This document shows, piece by piece, positions 22,611 to 28,579 of a stretch of DNA of 33,267 nucleotides. The notes under the pieces are model-generated. The model saw only the letters and a list, made by a program, of their open reading frames with translations, had not been told where the DNA came from and made no database searches. Position numbers and translations under genes: made by a program. Source of the DNA: a virus; IMG/VR virus record IMGVR_UViG_3300036846_000870, positions 1 through 33,267 of that record. One strand, written 5' to 3'. The first letter of the stretch is position 1; the number at the start of each line of letters is the position of its first letter.

Positions 22611-22949
22611 ATGGAAGGGAAGCACCGTATCGAGAGCGTCGAGCCTCATCCGGCATCGGGACCGGGAGCGCTTGACGGTTGGGAAGCCGCTTGCTCTTGC
22701 GGCTTCCGGCTGACTACTTCGCTGAGCCGCGAGGTTGCCCGCCGCGAGATGCTCGACCACGTTGACGCCATGCAACTCCGTTGCCACGGTTGCGGGGATG
22801 ACGTCATCGAGGGGGACGTCCATAACGGTCGCGACCTTGGGGACGCTTGCCCATACGCGGAGGGGGATTGGCGAGCGGATGCCGAGAGGTATCGACGGTC
22901 CGAGATAGCCCGAGATTTGCGGGCTCATGGCGCGAGGGTTGTGGAATGA
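22611..22949 (+). CDS. Cys-rich hypothetical protein upstream of the integrase
   Basis: A 112-residue protein with ACSCGFRL, RCHGCGDDV and a later DACPY, making possible zinc knuckles. The C-terminus is charged and helical. The leader AGAGAACAGGGAACCAAG before the ATG is identical to that of the gene at 21475, so both are probably co-regulated. It overlaps the integrase start (ATGA), so both are made from one transcript. It could be a recombination directionality factor or regulator, but nothing in the sequence proves it. Confidence 0.6.
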   Translation: MEGKHRIESVEPHPASGPGALDGWEAACSCGFRLTTSLSREVARREMLDHVDAMQLRCHGCGDDVIEGDVHNGRDLGDACPYAEGDWRADAERYRRSEIARDLRAHGARVVE

Positions 22950-24400
22950 CCTCCGTTGCCCTGGTCGATGAGGTCGAGCTTTGGGACGTTTACGCTCGCA
23001 TCTCCGATGACCCATTCAATGATGCCCTTGGGGTCAAGCGTCAAATCAAGGAAGCCACCGCGAAGATTGAGGCTCGCGGCGGTCGCGTCCATGCCGTCCA
23101 TATCGACAACAATACGTCGGCATGGAAGAGGGTTAAGAATCCGGATGGGACCATTGGCCGCGTCCCGAGCCCGCGACCGGCTTGGGAGGCATTGCAAAGA
23201 GACGTCCGAGCGGGGACGGTCCGAAACATTATGTCGAGGGAGCCGTCGAGGCTCTGGCGACATTGGGCGGATTTGGGTCCGGTCTGTGACTTCATCGAGA
23301 CAACGGAGGTCTACGTTGACACTCTTTACGGAGGTCATCTCAACGTCAGCAATGCTGGCGACCGGATGAAAACTCGCATTTTTGGAGCCGTCAGCGCGGC
23401 AGAGTCCGAGATTAAAAGCGAGAGGTTGCAATCCAAGATGCTTCAACTAGCGGAGGACGGGAAGTTTGCCGGAGGTCCGCGGCCATTTGGCTTTGAGGCT
23501 GACGGCATCAAGCCCCGGACGTCCGAGCAAGCCGTCATCAAGGCTTGGGCTGAGGGACTCTTAGAGGGTAAGTCCTTGCGCGACCTCCAGCGCGAGAGCG
23601 CGGGGCTTATGACCCCTCGCGGCAAGGCTTGGACGTACACAACCATAGGCCAGCTTTTGAAGTCTCCCCGTATCGCCGGACTCCGGCAGCATCAAGGGGA
23701 GGTCATCGGCAAAGCCGATTGGGAGCCGGTCATTGACCGAGAGACTTGGGAGAGGGTCCGAGCCATTCTTACGGACCCAAGCCGGAAGCATCGGGCTCCG
23801 GTCCGCTTCCTTTTGACTGACTTCCTTTATGCCCAACGGCTCGACGCGGACGGCAACGTCATCGAGCTAAGGCGGATGAGCGGCAATCGAGCCGTCAACG
23901 GAGCCAAGACCGAAGATGGCAGGGACCGCCGGATATACGCGGCCAAACCGGGCGGCTCCGTTGACGCTCTCAAGGTCGAGGAAGCCGTCGAGATTGCCGT
24001 CCTCGACGCAACCGACAAGACGGCATTCCTCAAGCCTGCCGGTCAAGCCAAGCCGGTCGATACCTCAGCCGTCGAGCAAGCTCAAGCGGACCTCGACCTC
24101 ATCAAAGCTCGACGGGACTCGGGAGAGCTTGACCTTGAGGATTACCTCGACCTCATCCCGACGTATCGCAAGGCTCTCAAGGAAGCTCAAGCCGCGGTCA
24201 AGGAAGCCGCCCCTAAGGCTCTCCCTCCCCAAGCCTTCGCTTGGTTGGGCAAAGCCGGAGCGCTCCGGAAGCATTGGCCGGATATGACTCCGGAAGAGCG
24301 GAGGGAGGCTCTCGGCTACGTCTTGGAGCGCGTCGAGGTCGCTCCGGCGGTAGGCCAGCGCTTCAAGGCTGACCGCTTGACATTTGTCTATAAGGCATGA
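22946..24400 (+). CDS. int: Large serine recombinase (integrase)
   Basis: It catalyses site-specific integration between attP and attB through a serine-linked intermediate. The 484-residue protein has an N-terminal resolvase domain with VYARIS (catalytic Ser20 with Arg18) and a GVKRQI segment, then MSREPSRLWR, and the long helix ending SAAESEIKSERLQSKM (about 150-165). The recombinase domain follows (PRPFGFEADG, then WTYTTIGQLLKSPRIAGLR). The zinc-ribbon region (about 288-342, FLLTDFLYAQRLDADGN and onwards) has none of the usual cysteines, and the coiled-coil part is about 365-415. I chose ATG 22946, coupled to the upstream gene, over the in-frame 22847. Confidence 0.9.
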   Translation: MTSVALVDEVELWDVYARISDDPFNDALGVKRQIKEATAKIEARGGRVHAVHIDNNTSAWKRVKNPDGTIGRVPSPRPAWEALQRDVRAGTVRNIMSREPSRLWRHWADLGPVCDFIETTEVYVDTLYGGHLNVSNAGDRMKTRIFGAVSAAESEIKSERLQSKMLQLAEDGKFAGGPRPFGFEADGIKPRTSEQAVIKAWAEGLLEGKSLRDLQRESAGLMTPRGKAWTYTTIGQLLKSPRIAGLRQHQGEVIGKADWEPVIDRETWERVRAILTDPSRKHRAPVRFLLTDFLYAQRLDADGNVIELRRMSGNRAVNGAKTEDGRDRRIYAAKPGGSVDALKVEEAVEIAVLDATDKTAFLKPAGQAKPVDTSAVEQAQADLDLIKARRDSGELDLEDYLDLIPTYRKALKEAQAAVKEAAPKALPPQAFAWLGKAGALRKHWPDMTPEERREALGYVLERVEVAPAVGQRFKADRLTFVYKA

Positions 24401-24590
24401 GCTAGAGTCTCGGACCCCTGTTACCCCTCGACCGGTACCGACCGGCTCCGGACTCATGATCCGGCGAGGGACTTAGCGGCTTGGCTCTGACCAAGCATCA
24501 ACCGACACTCTCAGAGCCTCTCAGGGCTTGGGTAAGCCGTGAAGCCGGATAATGCCATCCGGCCAGCCTCCGGAGCGATTTGGAGGTCAT
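24401..24590. promoter_or_regulatory. Non-coding region after the integrase (attP candidate, promoter-like elements)
   Basis: GCTAGAGTC at 24401-24409 with TTGACA at 24377-24382 (20 bases between hexamers) could be a promoter. Further on, CCGGA-CTCATGA-TCCGG near 24446-24462 and GCCGGAT-AATGCC-ATCCGGC at 24544-24563 are dyads of the size seen around serine-integrase attachment sites. GGAGG precedes the next ATG. attP is expected next to the integrase but cannot be placed without host data. Confidence 0.4.
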
Positions 24591-24761
24591 ATGGGCTCGC
24601 TGAGCGATGAAGAGCGGGAAGCCGTCCTTGCCAAGTCCAGGGCTGACCGGGAGCGGCAAGGGCTCCCGCCAGCCGTTGAGGACGTCGAAGCCCGCCGGGG
24701 GATCGGGGCTTTACTTATCCGCGTTAGCCAAGCCCTGACCAAATCTCACGCGGCGGGTTGA
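24591..24761 (+). CDS. Small hypothetical protein
   Basis: A 56-residue charged, helical protein (MGSLSDEEREAVLAKSRADR and onwards). GGAGG lies 5 bases before ATG 24591, which I preferred to the in-frame ATG 24552. It follows the integrase and could be an excision or lysogeny accessory protein. No motif confirms this. Confidence 0.5.
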   Translation: MGSLSDEEREAVLAKSRADRERQGLPPAVEDVEARRGIGALLIRVSQALTKSHAAG

Positions 24762-24762
24762 T

Positions 24763-25083
24763 ATGACCATGAGGGGTGCTAATGTCCCGCGTAGGGCGGA
24801 GCCCGATGGGTTTAGGGGAGTCAACCGTATGACTACTCATGGTGAGGGTAAGACCGAGATAATCGACCAGGGGGAGGGTAGCGATGCCAAGTTGCGAGTC
24901 CTTGAGTCCAGTCTTAGGGCATCGACGGATTTACTCAAGACCTTGGACTCCGATTGTCCCGTCAGGGCTGAGGTCTTAGCGCTCCTGGTCAGGGCATTAG
25001 CCCTGGTCAGCGGGGCTCTAGTCGTCCTTGTCTTGGTCGGATACGCTTTGAGCGCGGACTCGGGCTTTCCTCTTGTGAGTTAG
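24763..25083 (+). CDS. Single-pass membrane protein next to the repressor
   Basis: A 106-residue protein with a charged N-terminal region and one hydrophobic segment near the C-terminus (LALVSGALVVLVLVGYAL, about 81-98), followed by a short polar tail. ATG 24763 is nearly adjacent to the upstream stop; ATG 24829 is possible. It converges on, and overlaps by 77 bases, the repressor gene on the other strand. A membrane protein beside the repressor could be a superinfection-exclusion factor expressed in the lysogen, but that is inference. Confidence 0.5.
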   Translation: MTMRGANVPRRAEPDGFRGVNRMTTHGEGKTEIIDQGEGSDAKLRVLESSLRASTDLLKTLDSDCPVRAEVLALLVRALALVSGALVVLVLVGYALSADSGFPLVS

Positions 25084-25417
25084 CCCGGAAGTAAGCAATA
25101 AGGTTCAATAGGAAGCTCTTTTGCTCACTATCTAACGTCGGCTCTGTCTCGATGAACGTCTCCAGAGCCGGACGGTATGGAGTCCCGTTATGGTCATTGG
25201 TAATCCCATATTGAGCCGCGTCCAAAAGGACTTTTCGGTCCACCCCAAGCGCTCTCGCGAGCCGCTCCAGAGTCGCCAGGGGGACGCGGTCCCCCCTGAC
25301 CCCCGTCTCTAGCTGAGACAGGTAGCCCCCCGATAGTTTGGCGCGCTTTGCTAGGTCTGACTGTGATAAGCCAGCACGCTTCCTCAGATTGATTAAAACT
25401 GTACCAAGATCATTCAC
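25007..25417 (-). CDS. XRE-family repressor (immunity repressor candidate)
   Basis: A 136-residue protein with an N-terminal helix-turn-helix: LGTVLINLRKRAGLSQSDLA, then KLSGGYLSQLETG and a third and fourth helix (VPLATLERLARALGV). The C-terminus has LDSEQKSFLLNLIAYFRA and a basic, disordered end. It is the only convincing minus-strand gene and is divergent from the replication genes, the usual layout of a phage repressor. Its leader at 25426-25437 carries, on the minus strand, the AGAGAACAGGGA element found in other leaders, which suggests autoregulation. The basic tail is overlapped by the opposing membrane protein gene. Confidence 0.85.
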   Translation of the reverse strand: MNDLGTVLINLRKRAGLSQSDLAKRAKLSGGYLSQLETGVRGDRVPLATLERLARALGVDRKVLLDAAQYGITNDHNGTPYRPALETFIETEPTLDSEQKSFLLNLIAYFRANSQEESPSPRSKRIRPRQGRLEPR

Positions 25418-25614
25418 GTTACTTATCCCTGTTCTCTTACCGACGGCAACCTAACTCCGCCAGATTTGCCCCTTGCGTTGCCCTTTGCTTCCGGCTTATG
25501 CTCCTCTTTGCTAATAGCTGAGGCTCTAGGTGACTCTTTCTCTTGAGCCGCAACTTAGCACTAGCTGACCGAAGTTAGAAGTCTCAGCGCTCAAGCGGGG
25601 AGGTCGCGCGCTCG
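25418..25614. promoter_or_regulatory. Divergent control region between repressor and replication genes
   Basis: No gene. This stretch is more AT- and pyrimidine-rich than its surroundings. It contains the AGAGAACAGGGA element (minus strand, 25426-25437) and TAGCTGA words at 25515 and 25562, with further copies at 25310, 25631 and 25691. It lies between a minus-strand repressor and plus-strand replication genes, so opposing promoters and operators are expected here. I could not define -35/-10 pairs with confidence. Confidence 0.5.
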
Positions 25615-25965
25615 ATGACCAACCGACCCTTAGCTGATGGCACAAAGGGAGAGGTTGCCATCGTCAAAGTCCTCAAGCCCTTGTATCCGTTAGCTGACCG
25701 CAGAGCCAAGCAAGGATTCAAGGACAGGGGAGACATTGGCGGTATCGCGCCAGGGGTAGTCATTGAGAGCAAGCACGCGCCGCGGAGCTTTGATATATCG
25801 GGCTGGCTCAAAGAGGTCGATAGGGAAGTCATCAACGATAACGGCAATCTCGGAGTTTGTTGGTTCAAGATCAAAGGAACCGCGGACCCTCTGGACTGGC
25901 CGGTCATGATGAGAGGTCGATTCTTTGTGCCATTACTACAGAGATGGACAGAGAATGGACATTAG
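25615..25965 (+). CDS. PD-(D/E)XK nuclease, Holliday-junction-resolvase-like
   Basis: A 116-residue compact nuclease. The motif FKDRGDIGGIAPGVVIESK gives the PD-(D/E)XK core with Asp40, Glu51 and Lys53. The preceding helix KGEVAIVKVLKPLYP with Glu13 and the following WLKEVDREVINDN...GVCWFKIKGT fit small Hjc-like resolvases in actinophages, which resolve recombination or replication intermediates before packaging. It is the first plus-strand gene after the divergent control region, so it probably opens the early operon. The ATG at 25615 has a GGGGAGG site at 25597-25603, at a rather long distance. Confidence 0.75.
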   Translation: MTNRPLADGTKGEVAIVKVLKPLYPLADRRAKQGFKDRGDIGGIAPGVVIESKHAPRSFDISGWLKEVDREVINDNGNLGVCWFKIKGTADPLDWPVMMRGRFFVPLLQRWTENGH

Positions 25966-26287
25966 CCCCGGCGACACAATCGCTCTCCCTTACGGGAGCG
26001 GACCCCTTACCGTCATCGCTCTATGCGAGGACACAAATAAGGCTTGGGTTGCAACCAAGCCGAAGTATGGACTTACCAACGGCAAGGCTTGGGTTATCAA
26101 GCTGGCGGAATGCTCACTCATCAAAAGCGTGTCGGCTCCGACCAATGAGCCGCCCTTTTGTGAATGCGGATGCGGAGAGCCGGTCAAGGGCCGGGCTAAT
26201 GGGATTTGGTCGCGCTGGCGTCCCGGTCATCATCATCGCCGGTTTGACGGAGCCAGCCGTCCGACTCTCGATACCAAGTCTTTGTAA
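25955..26287 (+). CDS. Hypothetical protein with CECGCG zinc finger
   Basis: A 110-residue protein. The N-terminal part is beta-rich (PGDTIALPYGSGPLTVIALC, a KOW/SH3-like pattern), while the C-terminal part has FCECGCGEPVKGRANG followed by RWRPGHHHRRF, a Cys/His cluster often found in phage HNH-associated or DNA-binding proteins. I chose ATG 25955 (overlapping the upstream stop) over the in-frame ATG 25925. Function unknown. Confidence 0.6.
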   Translation: MDISPGDTIALPYGSGPLTVIALCEDTNKAWVATKPKYGLTNGKAWVIKLAECSLIKSVSAPTNEPPFCECGCGEPVKGRANGIWSRWRPGHHHRRFDGASRPTLDTKSL

Positions 26288-26289
26288 AT

Positions 26290-26305
26290 AGCTCCATTTG
26301 GAGCC
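26290..26305. repeat. Palindrome copy 4 (AGCTCCATTTGGAGCC)
   Basis: It lies two bases after the stop of the preceding gene and 31 bases upstream of the RecB/Cas4-like nuclease start. Its immediate flanks (AAT on the left, AAAA on the right) match the copy in the capsid leader at 7491. Confidence 0.75.
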
Positions 26306-26336
26306 AAAACATAGGGACAACCATCTAGGAGGTTCA

Positions 26337-27419
26337 ATGTCTCGCTTCATCGGTCGGTTGCTCTGGCTTCCGGCGCTCTTGCTGACTCTCTCTTTGTATG
26401 AAGGACCGAAGTATGCCGTTAATATCAACGGCAATCGACGCTATTGGCATCCTCGACGGCATGACCAGGCTTACGCCTACCGGTCCGTTACTACCGTAAC
26501 GGGAGCGCTCCCCAAGCCCGCGCTCTTGTATTGGGCGGCAAACTCCGTTGCCCGTTATGCCATTACTCATCTCGACTCCTGGCCAAAGCTTCCTAAAGAG
26601 GATCAATATGACTTGCTCAAGAAAGTCCCCTGGACTAACCGGGACCGAGCCGCGGCCAGGGGGACAACGGTTCATGCCGTAGCCGACAACATAATGAAGG
26701 GCAAGAGCTACCAGGTTGAGGCAATAGTCGAGCCCTGGATTCATGCCCTGACCCGGTTTATGGAGGAAGCCCAACCCCGGCTCATCCGAGCGGAGACTAC
26801 CGGCTACAACGAAAAGACCCTTACCGCGGGGACGTTTGACCTTCTATGCCGTTTGCAAAATGCTCCCGAGCTTGGGGTTGTCTTGCTCGATTGGAAAACT
26901 TCCGCCGGGGTCTATGAGGATCAAGCCGTCCAGATGGTAGGGGGCTATGCCCTTGGCTTTGAGTATTACCTCGATGATGATGACAATGAGGTCGAATGGA
27001 AGCCGCCGGATACTTGCGCCATTGTCCATCTCCAAGAGGACGGTTACCACTTCCAGATTTGCCCCATCGACAAGGTTTACCGGCGCGCCTTCCTTGCCTG
27101 CCTGGAGATACGCAAATGGGAGGAAGAGGGAGCCAAGATTCATGACCCCTACTCATTCAAGCGGGAGGGGGAGACTCCCTGGAGCAAGGTTCCGACCCAA
27201 GATGAGCTTAATCATCTCAAAGCCCGATTGAGCTTGCTCGACGCGGACAAACGGCTTGAGCTTATGGCGGAGGTCGATGCCGCGGGGATTACAACCAAGC
27301 CAAGGGATATGACGTCCGATGACCTCGACAGGGTTCTCGGCTTCCTTGAGCGGTACCCCATTACCGAAGCGAAGTCAGAGGAAATACGGAGCCGCCGACC
27401 GTCGCGGCCTATGCCATAG
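26337..27419 (+). CDS. RecB/Cas4-like PD-(D/E)XK exonuclease
   Basis: A 360-residue nuclease, likely acting in recombination-dependent replication or DNA-end processing. The motifs are GTTVHAVAD (His113), TAGTFDLLCRL (Asp168), VLLDWKTS (Asp185, Lys187) and AVQMVGGYAL (Gln199, Tyr204), the order of the RecB-nuclease/Cas4 group. No four-Cys iron-sulfur cluster is seen. The start follows a perfect AGGAGG (27 bases after the palindrome), which places the first 20 residues (FIGRLLWLPALLLTLSLY) as a hydrophobic segment not expected in this family. The next in-frame start (TTG 26394) has no ribosome site. CRISPR genes are absent, so a Cas4 role in adaptation is unlikely. Confidence 0.8.
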   Translation: MSRFIGRLLWLPALLLTLSLYEGPKYAVNINGNRRYWHPRRHDQAYAYRSVTTVTGALPKPALLYWAANSVARYAITHLDSWPKLPKEDQYDLLKKVPWTNRDRAAARGTTVHAVADNIMKGKSYQVEAIVEPWIHALTRFMEEAQPRLIRAETTGYNEKTLTAGTFDLLCRLQNAPELGVVLLDWKTSAGVYEDQAVQMVGGYALGFEYYLDDDDNEVEWKPPDTCAIVHLQEDGYHFQICPIDKVYRRAFLACLEIRKWEEEGAKIHDPYSFKREGETPWSKVPTQDELNHLKARLSLLDADKRLELMAEVDAAGITTKPRDMTSDDLDRVLGFLERYPITEAKSEEIRSRRPSRPMP

Positions 27420-27431
27420 CTAGGAGGATCA

Positions 27432-27998
27432 ATGTCTATTTACGATGACCCCAAGATGCAAATACCGGATGACTACTCCGATGACGTCAAGCTTGAGAAT
27501 CGCGGCGATAGGGTGCAAGCCCGCGTTATCCGCTATGAGCCACTCAATACGCGGTACGGGACCGCGGCCAAGTATTACCTCTTCGACGTCGAGCGAGGCA
27601 TAGAGCGGACCATGATTACCGGTCCGACCGGGGCTAAAGACCTCTGGCGGCAGCTATTGAAAGAGCGACCGGAACCAGGGGACGTCATCTTTATCGAGCT
27701 ACTCGATATCGCTTCCGGCGGCTTCAAGAGCTTCGACGTCCGGGTATTGGAGCGCGGAGCCGGTCAGCCACCCCCGAGAGCCCCTCAGTCAGCCGGTAGG
27801 GGTCCGAGCCCGATGGCAAACGGTCCTCAGGCTCAGCCGCCATATCCTCCCCCTCAGAGCCCCGTAGCGGCTCCCCCTCAACCGGCTCCGGCTTCCTATC
27901 CTCAAGCCCCTCCGGCTCCGGCCAGAGCCCCTCAACCGGCTCCGGTCCCGGCGGTTCCGGCTTACGGGGAGGATGAGGATGACCTCTTTGACCGGTAA
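27432..27998 (+). CDS. Single-strand DNA-binding-like protein (OB fold) with Pro-rich tail
   Basis: A 188-residue protein. Residues about 15-108 look like an OB fold (RVQARVIRYEPLNTRYGTAA, then YYLFDVERGIERTMITGP and GDVIFIELLDIASGGFKSFD). Residues about 112-175 are a Pro/Ala/Gln-rich linker and the end is the acidic GEDEDDLFDR, similar in plan to the SSB C-terminal tip that recruits partners. It lies directly before the primase, overlapping by one base. AGGAGG precedes the ATG. Its role is presumably protecting ssDNA during phage replication. Identity as SSB is based on architecture, not on exact motifs. Confidence 0.7.
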   Translation: MSIYDDPKMQIPDDYSDDVKLENRGDRVQARVIRYEPLNTRYGTAAKYYLFDVERGIERTMITGPTGAKDLWRQLLKERPEPGDVIFIELLDIASGGFKSFDVRVLERGAGQPPPRAPQSAGRGPSPMANGPQAQPPYPPPQSPVAAPPQPAPASYPQAPPAPARAPQPAPVPAVPAYGEDEDDLFDR

Positions 27999-28579
27999 TG
28001 CAAGAGCCCGACGTCAATCGAGCTATCGACTTCCTCTCGACCCTCTTCGCTTATGCCGAAGTCGGCTACCTCAGCCTCTTTTCCATCGAGGCTCAGAGCC
28101 GCAAACGTCGGACGGCTTGGGCTCCGGTCGGGGATATCCCTGCCCTGGCTCCGGCTATTTGGGAGCTTGGGCTCAAGGGGGACGTTTGGTTTGGTTGCGC
28201 GACGCGTCGAGAGGTATTGCCGGAGGGACGTCGGGGCGGCATCGAGGATTGCCTTGCCATCCCCGGCCTATGGCTCGACGTCGATATAGCTGGACCCGGC
28301 CATCGATTGAGCGGATTGGCGACCTCCTACGATCAAGCCCGGTTATTCATCAAGGGGTACCCCGAGCGGGCTACGGCAATAGTCCGCTCCGGTTACGGCT
28401 TCCAAGCCTGGTACCTCTTCGATGAGATGGTCGAGGTCGAGGATGCCTTGCCGATACTGGCTCAATGGCGGCTTAGCTGGCTCAGTCGAGCCATTACGGC
28501 AGGCATTCATATCGATGACGTTTGGGATATGCCGCGCATCCTCCGGCTCCCCGGTACCCACAACTTCAAGGGGGATTGA
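27998..28579 (+). CDS. Archaeo-eukaryotic-type primase domain protein (primase/polymerase)
   Basis: A 193-residue AEP-fold protein. Catalytic-type motifs are LWLDVD (Asp94, Asp96), IVRSGYGFQAWYLF (129-141; the sGyG.q.yw segment) and DMPRILRLPGTHNFKG (177-192). It should synthesise primers for replication. Its frame continues without shift into the helicase gene, with only TGA at 28577-28579 between Asp193 and the next ATG. Related actinophage proteins often have primase and helicase in one chain. AAGGGGG before the TGA can serve reinitiation. Confidence 0.8.
   Translation: MQEPDVNRAIDFLSTLFAYAEVGYLSLFSIEAQSRKRRTAWAPVGDIPALAPAIWELGLKGDVWFGCATRREVLPEGRRGGIEDCLAIPGLWLDVDIAGPGHRLSGLATSYDQARLFIKGYPERATAIVRSGYGFQAWYLFDEMVEVEDALPILAQWRLSWLSRAITAGIHIDDVWDMPRILRLPGTHNFKGD

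Noticed and set aside
25515-25614. A sigma70-type promoter for the replication operon (TTGAGC near 25543)
   Set aside because: No -10 hexamer of reasonable match lies at 16-19 bases, so I list the region as regulatory without naming a promoter.
26337-27419. Cas4-like gene as part of a CRISPR system
   Set aside because: No repeat-spacer array and no cas1, cas2 or effector gene is present. The motifs fit a phage RecB-type nuclease.
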